From Candidatus Poribacteria bacterium (lineage in GTDB: Bacteria; Poribacteria; WGA-4E; WGA-3G), in assembly GCA_003635315.1 (NCBI GenBank), contig PYJD01000040.1, forward strand, positions 129,276 through 193,275: 64,000 nt of DNA. Reading direction: 5' to 3'. The notes under the pieces were generated by a model that saw only the letters and a list, made by a program, of their open reading frames with translations, made no database searches and had not been told where the DNA came from. A program made the position numbers and the translations under genes. Positions 30,405-40,162 of the stretch are shown here, one piece after another. Position 1 is the first letter of the stretch. Each line of letters begins with the position of its first letter.

Positions 30405-30683
30405 ATGGAGATAATCGGTGTCGAAAAACTGGACGAATTTGCACAGACACATCCAAATACTAGATCCGCATTTAACCGATGGTTTAGTTTAATAGATGAA
30501 GGAACCTTCAAAACAATTGTTGAATTGCGAGAGACATTTCCTCACGCTGATCCAGTACCAGCACGTTCAGGAAAGCTATCACAAACAGAAGGAAGAACAA
30601 CCTTGACAGTTTTCAACATTGGTGGCAACAAAGCACGTCTCACTGCGTTCATTCAATATAGACAACAAATAGTCACTATCTGA
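30405..30683 (+). CDS. HigB-family (PF09907-like) mRNA interferase toxin, C-terminus truncated by in-frame TGA; readthrough would end at 30731
   Basis: KLDEFAQTHPNTRSAFNRWF..FPHADPV..TLTVFNIGGNKARLTAFIQYRQQIVTI matches the HigB family pattern; after TGA 30681-30683 the same frame reads RVETHAEYSKRNLRR-TAA. Confidence 0.8.
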   Translation: MEIIGVEKLDEFAQTHPNTRSAFNRWFSLIDEGTFKTIVELRETFPHADPVPARSGKLSQTEGRTTLTVFNIGGNKARLTAFIQYRQQIVTI

Positions 30684-30734
30684 CGGGTGGAAACGCACGC
30701 TGAATATAGCAAAAGGAACTTGAGGAGGTAAATT

Positions 30735-32249
30735 ATGTTAACCGGGACACAATCTACATATCATACACCGTCAATACCAAGTCCTTTACCATTGAACCCC
30801 ATCCTACTTGATGAAACATTGAACAACCTTCAATCATTCAAGTCCTTTGAACCTATACACATTCAAACCCAAATTCGATTATCGGCACATAACGTACCCA
30901 TGACCTACCCTGAGAGCGCGTACCAATGGGTGACAGAAGTATTAGATGGATTAATTGATTTCGGTAAAAGACACGGACATTACGGTGTTATCAAGTTAAC
31001 GAAAGACGAGTATCAGTGGCTGGACGATATACTTGAAGAGTTAATCTGTTCCGTTGGTGAAAATGAAAACCACCCCTTAGCACCATTGATGGATTTTATT
31101 ATTCGGATCATTGCCAACTATGAACAGACTTATGTTCCAAAACTGACCGAACGGTTTCCAGAGTTAACAGAGGAAGGAACAACAGAAGCTGCAAGTGAAA
31201 ACAAGCAAAGTTCCGCGAATACGTCTAAACCGGGCGATAAGGAACTTGCATCGCGTGCCTTTTTTTCTATTGGTTCCCTACTTTATCATGGGAAGCGGAC
31301 AGAAAAAGCCATTTCTGCCTATGACACGGCAATTGTATTAAAACCCGATTTTTGGGAAGCCTCCTACAATTGTGGAATAGCACGGTACGATTTCAGACAA
31401 TATGCCGAGGCAATGCTCAACTTTAACAAAGCAATAGAATTCAACTACAACTTTGCTGCTGCGTATCACAATCGAGGAATTCTGAAATCTGAATTGCAAG
31501 ACTATGAAGCGGCAATTGCCGATTTTAATGAAGCGATATTATTAAAACCTGATCATGTTGAAGCCTACAACAACCGAGGTATAGCGAAGTCTAAACTTGA
31601 CCAATGTGAATCTGCGATTAACGATTTCGCTAAAGCGTTCGAGTTGAATCCAAACCAGGCTGATATCTACTATAACAGTGGATATGTAAGTTACCAACGA
31701 AAGAACTTCCAAGATGCGATTAACAACCTTAACAGAACAATTGAAATGGATTCAAGTAATTTTGCAGCATACTACTACAGAGGATCTGCAAAACTACTAC
31801 TTGATAACGCTCAAGGTGCAATTGACGATTTTGATAAATCAATCAAAATGAAACCGGAAATCGCTGAAACCTACTATTGTAGGGGAGTGGCTAAAAAGCA
31901 GCTTGGCAGTTCCCAAGCTGCGATTGACGATTTTGATAAAGCAATCGCGTTGAGGTTCAATTCCGCTGAAGTTTATCTTAATCGTGCTGATGCTAAGGGA
32001 AACTCTGGGCAATATGATGATGCTTTAATTGACTATGCTGAAGCAATTCATATAAAATCTGATTATGCAGAAGCTTATGCTAACCTTGGGATGGCAAAAG
32101 TTCGATTGGATCGTATTGATGAAGCAAAATCGGATTTACAGACTGCGTTGGAATTAGCAGAACAGCAGGGAAATAATGACCTTAAAGCCTTTGTTGAAAG
32201 ACATATACAAGAACTTAAAAACCCAACATCACAAACTGATGAAACATAA
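30735..32249 (+). CDS. TPR-repeat protein with HigA-antitoxin-like N-terminal segment
   Basis: About 9 TPRs (AAYHNRGILKSELQDYEAAIADFNEAILLKPD...); residues 85-143 VIKLTKDEYQWLDDILEELICSVGENENHPLAPLMDFIIRIIANYEQTYVPKLTERF resemble the HigA N-terminal region; directly downstream of the HigB-like gene. Confidence 0.8.
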   Translation: MLTGTQSTYHTPSIPSPLPLNPILLDETLNNLQSFKSFEPIHIQTQIRLSAHNVPMTYPESAYQWVTEVLDGLIDFGKRHGHYGVIKLTKDEYQWLDDILEELICSVGENENHPLAPLMDFIIRIIANYEQTYVPKLTERFPELTEEGTTEAASENKQSSANTSKPGDKELASRAFFSIGSLLYHGKRTEKAISAYDTAIVLKPDFWEASYNCGIARYDFRQYAEAMLNFNKAIEFNYNFAAAYHNRGILKSELQDYEAAIADFNEAILLKPDHVEAYNNRGIAKSKLDQCESAINDFAKAFELNPNQADIYYNSGYVSYQRKNFQDAINNLNRTIEMDSSNFAAYYYRGSAKLLLDNAQGAIDDFDKSIKMKPEIAETYYCRGVAKKQLGSSQAAIDDFDKAIALRFNSAEVYLNRADAKGNSGQYDDALIDYAEAIHIKSDYAEAYANLGMAKVRLDRIDEAKSDLQTALELAEQQGNNDLKAFVERHIQELKNPTSQTDET

Positions 32250-32614
32250 CCAACATAGGTAAAATTATATAATGTCAACATTCAGATTCTCTTACATAAG
32301 CTTTTGTTCATGTATATCGTGTCGAGTATTCCCCAATTGTCAGACAATTCCAAAATACTAAGAATATATGCATAAGACGAATGTTCAATCGACTGCTATC
32401 GTAACAGAATTGCCCACCACGTTTCATTAGTTCACTGTCTGGTATTGGACAACCTATCTGCTGAATCCCCTCAAGAACGAATAGTTTAATATGAAGAATA
32501 GCGGATATGGTATCAAAAGACACACTAAATCTGTGACATATCAATATTCACAACTGTAATATATTCTACTCGAAGAATCTAAAACCAAATACCCTTAATC
32601 CAGATGTAATACGA

Positions 32615-32643
32615 TTGCATGCTGTGTTTAGGTATGATAGAAT
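32615..32643 (+). promoter_or_regulatory. Sigma70-type promoter of glnE
   Basis: TTGCAT - 17 nt - TAGAAT. Confidence 0.5.
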
Positions 32644-32671
32644 AATGAATTATAGTTACCTATAGAGAGTA

Positions 32672-35600
32672 ATGATGAATTACGAAGAACTCCCTTTTCC
32701 CCAACATATATTAGATGAAATTCGTCATATTCTATCCGATACTTCCAATAGAAATGGAAATATGGATAGAGAATCTATACTCCGCAGTTTACATGAACTC
32801 GCTACTGAAGACTTAGAAACCCAAATCTGTTTTGCTGATATAGTAACCAAAATATTAGCTACCTCACTTGACTCCCCATATCCGGAAGCAGCATTAAATC
32901 GATTATCTCGTTTTCTTGTCGTTACCTTTAACCGTAGATGGATCTATCAACTTTTACGTGATGCTCCTTTTCTGATTGAACATGTGATAATCTGTTTTGG
33001 TAGTTCAACCTATTTGTCAGAACTTCTGATTCGTTACCCCATCTATTTTTATGACATAATTGATGCTAATGTGATGAACAAACAGAAGTCGAAAGAAGGT
33101 ATGTATCAAGAACTTAACGCATTACTGAGTAGGTACCGGGATCTTGATCAGCAACTGACAATTATTCGAAGGTATAAACGTAGGGAGAGTCTTCGTATAG
33201 CTCTAAGAGATATCCTGCAGGTTGATAGTGTTGAAACAACCACTTTAGAAATGAGTAATTTAGCAGAAGCTACACTTCAACTCTGTTATGAAATTGGTTC
33301 TGGACAAGTAATGATTCCCAAATTAGGAACACCTCAAAATGAAGACGGAACTGAACCATGCCGTTTTGCAGTTATAGGGATGGGAAAATTCGGTGGATTT
33401 GAGCTAAACTTTAGTTCCGACATTGACCTAATATTTGTATACTCGGATGAAGGAAAAACAGATAAAGGAATTGATAATGGCGAATACTATTCAAGACTCT
33501 GTGAGTTTATTATCAAAGCAATGAGCGAGGTGACTTCAGAAGGATATGTATTCCGGGTTGATATACGATTACGTCCAGAAAGTAGTGCCGGTGTGATCAT
33601 TCGTTCTATAGAAAGCTATGAGAGTTATTATGAAGGATGGGGAGATTTATGGGAGAGACAAGCACTTATAAAAGCAAGACCGGTTGCAGGAGACATTGCT
33701 TTTGGAGATGAATTCGTCCGAATGATTCATCCATTTGTCTATCAACGTTATTTAGACGGTGTTTCACTTAACGAAATCAAAGCAGACATTAGGAATACAA
33801 AGGCACGGATTGAAGAACGACTTATTAGTGAAAAAACAGATATTGACCGACATGTTAAACTCGGACCTGGTACTATAAGAGATATTGAGTTCACAGTACA
33901 GTGTCTACAGATGATACATGGAGGTAAGAGAAAGTCATTATGTTCTCAGAATACTTTGGTAACACTAACAGAATTGAAGAATGCACAATTGCTGAAAGAT
34001 GAGGATGCTCAAATACTCATTGATGCCTACAGATTCTTTCGAAGAGTTGAAAATGCAATCCAAATTGAATCTGACCAACAAAGATATTCAATACCATCTA
34101 AGAAAGAAGAAGAGATACAACTGGCAATAATGCTTAATTATAAGGATGCTGCTTTGGATACTTTTCAAACTGATTACAATACCCATAGAGCAGGTGTACG
34201 CAGTGTATTTGAAAAGGTAATGGATATACATGAACCTGACCAATTGGATTTAGCGGTGTTACTCAATCAAGATGATACCACAGAAATTCAGGAACAATTA
34301 GGTAAGTTTGGTTTTGAAAATCCGAGGAATGCTCATCGTTTATTAGGGCAACTTGCTAATGGGGGCGAAGGTCAACAGTTTTCACCATCTGTCAGAAGGA
34401 CTTTCTTTCAATTCGCTCCAATTCTTCTAAAGTCATTGAGTGAATCTCCAGATCCAGACATGGCACTCCGGTATTTTGAAGCATTTGCTGCCAAAGTGGG
34501 GGCACGAAGTAGTTATTATAATCTGTTTATGGATATGCCTGACGTGTTAGGAGCTTTGACCTGTGTCTGTGGTACAAGTCTATTTTTGGCTGATTTATTA
34601 ATTACACATCCGGAACTATTTGATTTACTAACGAATCCAAGATTCATTGAAAGTGCAAAGTCATTACATGAAAAACAGGAAGAGGTACGACAATTAATTG
34701 AGGATACCCCTTCTTCCCAAACCCTGAAAGCAATTAGACGGTATAAGAATGATGAAATTTGGAGGATTGCTTTACGCCACATACTTGGAAATGCAGACCT
34801 ACCAACGACAACATCCGAACTCTCTGACTTAGCTGAAGCAATATTGCAAGCCTTATATCCCTTAATTGATGATCGTATACGTAGAGAACACGGAGATCCA
34901 AAATCCCAAGATGGTTCTGATACTTCATTTGCTATAATAGGAATGGGTAAGCTTGGAGGACGAGAATTGAATTTCAGTTCGGATTTAGATGTGATGCTTG
35001 TATATTCTGAAGATGGGAAAACTACAAATGGTATGTCAAATTCAGAGTATTACTCCATGCTTGGTTTAGAAATGGTTAAACAACTTGGAGGAGATCATGG
35101 GATGAGTATTTATGAATTGGATCTTAGACTTCGTCCGTATGGTACAGGCGGTGCAATAGCTTTACCATTGTCAGGTTATCAGAATTACTATTTACAATCC
35201 GGAGAAATTTGGGAACGTCAAGCCTTAACTCGTGCTCGGGTAGTCGCAGGAGATATAATGGACTTAGGCGAAAAATTCATGGACATTGCACAGACTTTTT
35301 GTTTCCAAGAATCACTCTCAACAGAAGGTGTCGCAGAAATTGTTCATACCCGTCAACGTAAGGAAGTACAAGCTACACGTACTACAAGAACACGACGAAG
35401 ACGAAGTGGAAAAACACAAAGACCTTCTACGAATGTAAAATCTGGATACGGAGGACTTGTTGATATTGAATTCGCTGTTCAGACCCTACAACTCATTCAC
35501 GGTAAAGATGAAACTTCTATACGTGTTCCGAATACACTACTTACCATTGAAAGATTAAATGGAATAGGAGTATTATCAACGACACAAACTACAGATTTAT

Positions 35601-35827
35601 CGGAGGCATATAAATACCTAAGACGGGTGGAAAATGCACTACGGATTGTCCATGATCGCGCATTAGACGCATTACCGACAAATCGGGCAGAATTGACACA
35701 ATTAGCACGGAGACTCGGTTATACTGAGACAGAAAATACACCTATTGTTGAAGCATTCCTCCAAGATTATGGTAAGTGGACAGAAAAAACTCGTGCACTC
35801 TTCAATGAAATACTTGTTTCACAATAA
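32672..35827 (+). CDS. glnE: Bifunctional glutamine synthetase adenylyltransferase/deadenylyltransferase
   Basis: Two GlnE nucleotidyltransferase repeats: FAVIGMGKFGGFELNFSSDIDLIFVY and FAIIGMGKLGGRELNFSSDLDVMLVY; GTIRDIEFTVQCLQ and GGLVDIEFAVQTLQ. Confidence 0.95.
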   Translation: MMNYEELPFPQHILDEIRHILSDTSNRNGNMDRESILRSLHELATEDLETQICFADIVTKILATSLDSPYPEAALNRLSRFLVVTFNRRWIYQLLRDAPFLIEHVIICFGSSTYLSELLIRYPIYFYDIIDANVMNKQKSKEGMYQELNALLSRYRDLDQQLTIIRRYKRRESLRIALRDILQVDSVETTTLEMSNLAEATLQLCYEIGSGQVMIPKLGTPQNEDGTEPCRFAVIGMGKFGGFELNFSSDIDLIFVYSDEGKTDKGIDNGEYYSRLCEFIIKAMSEVTSEGYVFRVDIRLRPESSAGVIIRSIESYESYYEGWGDLWERQALIKARPVAGDIAFGDEFVRMIHPFVYQRYLDGVSLNEIKADIRNTKARIEERLISEKTDIDRHVKLGPGTIRDIEFTVQCLQMIHGGKRKSLCSQNTLVTLTELKNAQLLKDEDAQILIDAYRFFRRVENAIQIESDQQRYSIPSKKEEEIQLAIMLNYKDAALDTFQTDYNTHRAGVRSVFEKVMDIHEPDQLDLAVLLNQDDTTEIQEQLGKFGFENPRNAHRLLGQLANGGEGQQFSPSVRRTFFQFAPILLKSLSESPDPDMALRYFEAFAAKVGARSSYYNLFMDMPDVLGALTCVCGTSLFLADLLITHPELFDLLTNPRFIESAKSLHEKQEEVRQLIEDTPSSQTLKAIRRYKNDEIWRIALRHILGNADLPTTTSELSDLAEAILQALYPLIDDRIRREHGDPKSQDGSDTSFAIIGMGKLGGRELNFSSDLDVMLVYSEDGKTTNGMSNSEYYSMLGLEMVKQLGGDHGMSIYELDLRLRPYGTGGAIALPLSGYQNYYLQSGEIWERQALTRARVVAGDIMDLGEKFMDIAQTFCFQESLSTEGVAEIVHTRQRKEVQATRTTRTRRRRSGKTQRPSTNVKSGYGGLVDIEFAVQTLQLIHGKDETSIRVPNTLLTIERLNGIGVLSTTQTTDLSEAYKYLRRVENALRIVHDRALDALPTNRAELTQLARRLGYTETENTPIVEAFLQDYGKWTEKTRALFNEILVSQ

Positions 35828-35899
35828 TTTAGTTCAAACCAGTAGGTATTCAGACCAATCTATCTGTTAGGAGTAAAAAAAACAGATAAATCTTTGCAA

Positions 35900-36514
35900 T
35901 TATTCTAATACACCCAGATATTCTGACGCACGATCAGCACTTAATGTGGGTGACATTATCCCCGACATGACTGCAACTCCTGCAGCACCGATTCCCATAC
36001 ATTCTTTCACATTGATTGGTGTAATACCACCAAGAGCATAGACTGGTAACGCCACCTGTCTCACTAAAGTACCAAGGTTATCAATCCCAACAGCCCTTGA
36101 TTGAGGTTTGTTTTTGACTGAATAGATTGGACTATATGTGAGAAAATTTGCTCCTTCTAATTCCCGTTTTTTGGCTGTATCTATACCATGTATTGAACAA
36201 CCGATTTGCAACTCGGCGTTGAAAGGGTTCATTAATTCATCTACTGATGAGTCTATATCTGGTAGATGCACCCCTACCGCTCCGATATCTATAGCAACCT
36301 GTATATTCGTATTGATGTAAAGGCTTACATTGTTAGATCTACACAACTCCGATATAGGAGAAGCCAACTTATACAAAGCCTTACTATCTAAGTCTTTTTC
36401 GCGTACTTGTATTGCTTTCACTCCTGACTGAATTATGTCAGATACTACGGTGAGTAAAGGTGTTGGATGGCATAGATGTCTATTTGTAATAACATATAAA
36501 TTGAAATCTATCAT
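35900..36514 (-). CDS. Thiamine phosphate synthase / TenI-like TIM barrel protein
   Basis: YVITNR, VKAIQVREKDLDS, GVHLPD, LTYSPIYSVKNKP, ALGGITPINV motifs. Confidence 0.82.
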   Translation of the reverse strand: MIDFNLYVITNRHLCHPTPLLTVVSDIIQSGVKAIQVREKDLDSKALYKLASPISELCRSNNVSLYINTNIQVAIDIGAVGVHLPDIDSSVDELMNPFNAELQIGCSIHGIDTAKKRELEGANFLTYSPIYSVKNKPQSRAVGIDNLGTLVRQVALPVYALGGITPINVKECMGIGAAGVAVMSGIMSPTLSADRASEYLGVLE

Positions 36515-36518
36515 TGTT

Positions 36519-37889
36519 CTATGTTGATTTCCTGAGCCTTACTGCAAATGCCCCATCAATACCATGTACGTGTGGGAACGTTTGTAGATAACCTTCTGGC
36601 GTGATGATTGTCTTTTGTTTGTCAATTAATGCAGAACTTGGTGATTCAACATTAAACATAGGAAAATTCTTTAAAAAACGTTGAATTACATCTTCATTTT
36701 CAGCTTTCTCAATTGTACATGTACTATAAACTAATAGACCTTTTGGTTTGATATGTTTTGCTGCGTTCCTTAATAGATTGTATTGAAGTTGTGAAAGAGA
36801 TTGTAGCTGTTTAGAGGTCTTATTCCATCGAATATCAGGATGGCGTCGCAGTGTCCCAAATCCAGAACAGGGAGCATCAATAAGTACAGAATCTGCATCC
36901 TTAATAAAACTGAGATCAGATTTTACTGCATCTAATTTTCTTGTTTCTACATTCCTGATACTCATTCGTCTACAATTTTCTTCCAATCTCAGAAGCTTTT
37001 TCTCCGACGTATCAATAGCAACAATCTTTCCAGAATTACGCATTAAAATTGCCATGTGTGTAGTCTTCCCACCAGGTGCAGCACATAAATCTACAACATA
37101 TACAGGTGAATCAGACATAAGTAGGTGACACACTAACATTGCACTCTCATCTTGTACATAGACATTCTCGTGATTGAGAATACTTTTAATGTTCTTATCC
37201 ACGGATATATGGGAGGAATCATCCTCTGAAGTTTTTAAATTACTATCAAATACTATACCCTCGGGTACAAAGTTGGAGAGACGTGTAGAAAAACCATTCT
37301 TACTAAGCATTTCTCGTAGTTCTTCAGGAGTTGTTAGGGGCGTATTCGTCCTAATAGATATAGGGGCAATTTGATTACTGGCTATACAGAAATCCAATGT
37401 CCATTCTACACCCCAATCCTTGATCCATCTCTCAACTAACCATTTTGGATAGGAGTAGGAATTTGAGATATGATCTATAGGATCTGTATCCAGTTGAGGA
37501 TAGGTTAACGCTCCACCATCGCGTTGTATTGAACGTAAAACAGCATTAATGAAACCCTTCGTTTTTCGACTTTCTTTCACAAGATCTACTGTTTCATTGA
37601 TGGCTGCACGGTCAGGAATGCTGTTAAGATGGAGTAATTGGAATACCCCAAGTCGGAGGATTGTACGACGTTTTATGTCCAATCTAAAACGTGGATTTAT
37701 AAAATGTCCTAATACCCAATCCAATTGTTGCTGCCAACGGACAACACCATAGACAAGGGCATTGACAAATCTATGTTCTCTACTTTTTAAAGTGTTTTTC
37801 TGGAGAGCTTTGTCAACGACTGACGCTATAGTGACATCGGATGCGGAAAGTTCTAATAGACATTCCAATGCGACTTCGCGTGCATTCAT
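36519..37889 (-). CDS. rsmB: 16S rRNA (cytosine(967)-C(5))-methyltransferase
   Basis: N-terminal NusB-like domain (REHRFVNALVYGVVRWQQQLDWVL), VVDLCAAPGGKTTHMA, DAPCSGFGTLRRHPDIRW, YSTCTIEKAEN. Confidence 0.94.
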   Translation of the reverse strand: MNAREVALECLLELSASDVTIASVVDKALQKNTLKSREHRFVNALVYGVVRWQQQLDWVLGHFINPRFRLDIKRRTILRLGVFQLLHLNSIPDRAAINETVDLVKESRKTKGFINAVLRSIQRDGGALTYPQLDTDPIDHISNSYSYPKWLVERWIKDWGVEWTLDFCIASNQIAPISIRTNTPLTTPEELREMLSKNGFSTRLSNFVPEGIVFDSNLKTSEDDSSHISVDKNIKSILNHENVYVQDESAMLVCHLLMSDSPVYVVDLCAAPGGKTTHMAILMRNSGKIVAIDTSEKKLLRLEENCRRMSIRNVETRKLDAVKSDLSFIKDADSVLIDAPCSGFGTLRRHPDIRWNKTSKQLQSLSQLQYNLLRNAAKHIKPKGLLVYSTCTIEKAENEDVIQRFLKNFPMFNVESPSSALIDKQKTIITPEGYLQTFPHVHGIDGAFAVRLRKST

Positions 37890-37943
37890 TAGTTAAATAC
37901 CAACACGCTTTAGTTAGGTGTGGTGGAGAGAGAATAGAGTGAA

Positions 37944-38207
37944 TTATGCGGTTAACGAGTTCAGTTTTTGTGCTAATCTGGACTTCTGACGATTCGCAGT
38001 GCCTTTTTTAATGACACCTTTACCTGCTGCTCTGTCCAAAAGACTAAATGTCTGCTTAGTCAATTCCTGTGACTTTTCTATATCACCATTCTGGAGTGCT
38101 AATTCTGTATTCTTTATTGCAGTCCTAAGTGTAACTTTCCGGTGTCTGTTCCGAACACGTTTTTTCGCATCTGCTCGTACATGCTTTTTCGCTGATAATC
38201 TATGCAA
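37944..38207 (-). CDS. rpsT: 30S ribosomal protein S20
   Basis: HRLSAKKHVRADAKKRVRNRHRKVTLRTAIKNTE..LDRAAGKGVIKKGTANRQKSRLAQKLN. Confidence 0.95.
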   Translation of the reverse strand: MHRLSAKKHVRADAKKRVRNRHRKVTLRTAIKNTELALQNGDIEKSQELTKQTFSLLDRAAGKGVIKKGTANRQKSRLAQKLNSLTA

Positions 38208-38359
38208 GAGTAATACTCCTATTTAATTTTTTAGTTAATACCACCCATAATAATACTATAAAATTCTTGATATGTCTAATATTTTTCGAATTTAGTGTGT
38301 GGTCCTTTGAGTATTTATACAGATAACAATTTAATCAGATTCAAACATCGAAAAGTTTT

Positions 38360-39970
38360 CTACCGAATAATGACAAGTTTCTCAATATTCGTATATGTTT
38401 CACCCTCTGCAGTAATTGTGATGTGACAAATATAGATACCACCTGATACTGCCAATCCGTATGAAGTTTTCTGATTCCACCAAGTTCGCCATATACGTTT
38501 GTCAAGTCTATCTCCAATTCCATCAATTCTCTTGATAATATTTCCATGAACATCATATATATGAACGATCATACTTGAAATCTCCATATTACCTTCAACA
38601 CGGAATTCAGTCGGCTTATCAAAACGAACTGGATTAGGTGCTAAAATTAAATCCTTCCATACAAAATCTTCTTTAAGGATTACCGTACGTTTAACTGAAA
38701 CCGCACCTAAAGGATACCTTGCGACAACAATAACAGTGTTTTCACCTGGAGATAACGGGATGTTTGCACTATATGTACCTGTTTCTCTATCAATTTTTAC
38801 ATCAGCACTACTTGGATGAATTACAATATCAATTGGAAAATTAGTGGTAAATGTTCCTGTAACTGATTTGGGGTTTTCGTTTACCTCTGAAGGCAAATTT
38901 AAGGTTAGTTGAGGTATATCTCTGGTTGGTTGTAACATATCCACAAGAACACTGTCAATAGTTACAAGCAATAGTCTGGTAACCTTCGTTACCAGATTGA
39001 AATTCACCTTCTCAATTGTGTCTTGAAATGTATGATAGAAAGGGTTTGCATTGTAATTTTGCGAGTCTCTCCAAGGTGTTGAACTCTCAATTAATGTAAC
39101 TGCAGAATATCCAGAATCCCAGAAAGTTTTATGCGATGAAATATCGACAAATTCGTCAACAGTCCGGCGTATTTTCAATCCAATATCATACCAATTGTTT
39201 GCTATTTCCAAGGATCGACTCAGCCAAACCGAATCTCTATTAGAGATCACTTCAACTAAATCACTTTTCCAATTGTAACCAATCATATCCAAATTGAATA
39301 CTCCAACAATATCTTCAGAATTCTGATTGCGTCTAATTAAACCTATTTGATTTACTGTATTATCTCTTAAAACAGCTTTTCGAACATAATTACGACTCCC
39401 TAAAAAACCGAGTTCTTCGCCTCCTAAGGCAATAAACCTAATTTCATGATCGTATTCATATTGACTAAGGATATTCGCCAATTCTAAGAGTGCAGCCAAA
39501 CCTGTTCCGTTCTTATTGGCTCCTGGAGCACTTGTTGCTAATGGATTCCAATCTGGTTCACGAACAGCCTGTGAATCAAAATGTGCAGATATTATCAATA
39601 CCTTTTTGCTTGTAGAAGTTATCTTAGGTGGGAGAATAGCTATAATATTCTTTATACCTGCTACTTTCTGTTCAATTACCTTTAGTCGTGGGGATCGGGT
39701 GAACATCCTCTTGATATATCTTATAACATTGTCTGTAGCTTCTTGGTGATGTGTATTTCGTGTTTGGTAGGTACGCGGTTGTGGAAAGAATGATATATTC
39801 TCTTGAAGTGATTTCACATGTGAAATGAGGGATTCGGTTGATATCTTAGTTAGAAGTTCATCACCATGATTCGTAGATGCATAGATAGAATAATTCAAGG
39901 AAAACAGGATAATAATAGTGTAATGATGGATAATAAGTTTACAGAAGAATCTATCTAATCGTCTTGACAT
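38360..39970 (-). CDS. Exported M28-family metallopeptidase with C-terminal FlgD/T9SS-like sorting domain
   Basis: ISAHFDSQA..TSAPGANKNGTGLAALLELA, ALGGEELGFLGSRNYV; C-terminal LAPNPVRFDKPTEFRVEG..SGGIYICHITITAEGE..KLVIIR. Confidence 0.88.
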   Translation of the reverse strand: MSRRLDRFFCKLIIHHYTIIILFSLNYSIYASTNHGDELLTKISTESLISHVKSLQENISFFPQPRTYQTRNTHHQEATDNVIRYIKRMFTRSPRLKVIEQKVAGIKNIIAILPPKITSTSKKVLIISAHFDSQAVREPDWNPLATSAPGANKNGTGLAALLELANILSQYEYDHEIRFIALGGEELGFLGSRNYVRKAVLRDNTVNQIGLIRRNQNSEDIVGVFNLDMIGYNWKSDLVEVISNRDSVWLSRSLEIANNWYDIGLKIRRTVDEFVDISSHKTFWDSGYSAVTLIESSTPWRDSQNYNANPFYHTFQDTIEKVNFNLVTKVTRLLLVTIDSVLVDMLQPTRDIPQLTLNLPSEVNENPKSVTGTFTTNFPIDIVIHPSSADVKIDRETGTYSANIPLSPGENTVIVVARYPLGAVSVKRTVILKEDFVWKDLILAPNPVRFDKPTEFRVEGNMEISSMIVHIYDVHGNIIKRIDGIGDRLDKRIWRTWWNQKTSYGLAVSGGIYICHITITAEGETYTNIEKLVIIR

Positions 39971-40162
39971 TGGATGGAAATTTTGATAATATGTAATTTG
40001 TTGTATTAATCAAATATAGTGATTTTCCTTATACTTTTTAACTGCCATCTTTTATGTATTATTACACGCTGCATACATAAAGTATATCCCATATTACTGT
40101 ACCCACACATCTGATTTTAACAGTTATTGCGAGTAAATGCAAACAAGATTAGGAGTTGTATT

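Noticed and set aside
30681-30683. TGA recoding (genetic code change) as general explanation for the HigB stop
   Set aside because: TGA is used as a normal stop elsewhere in the window, for example at the end of murC (6160-6162), so a global recoding is unlikely.
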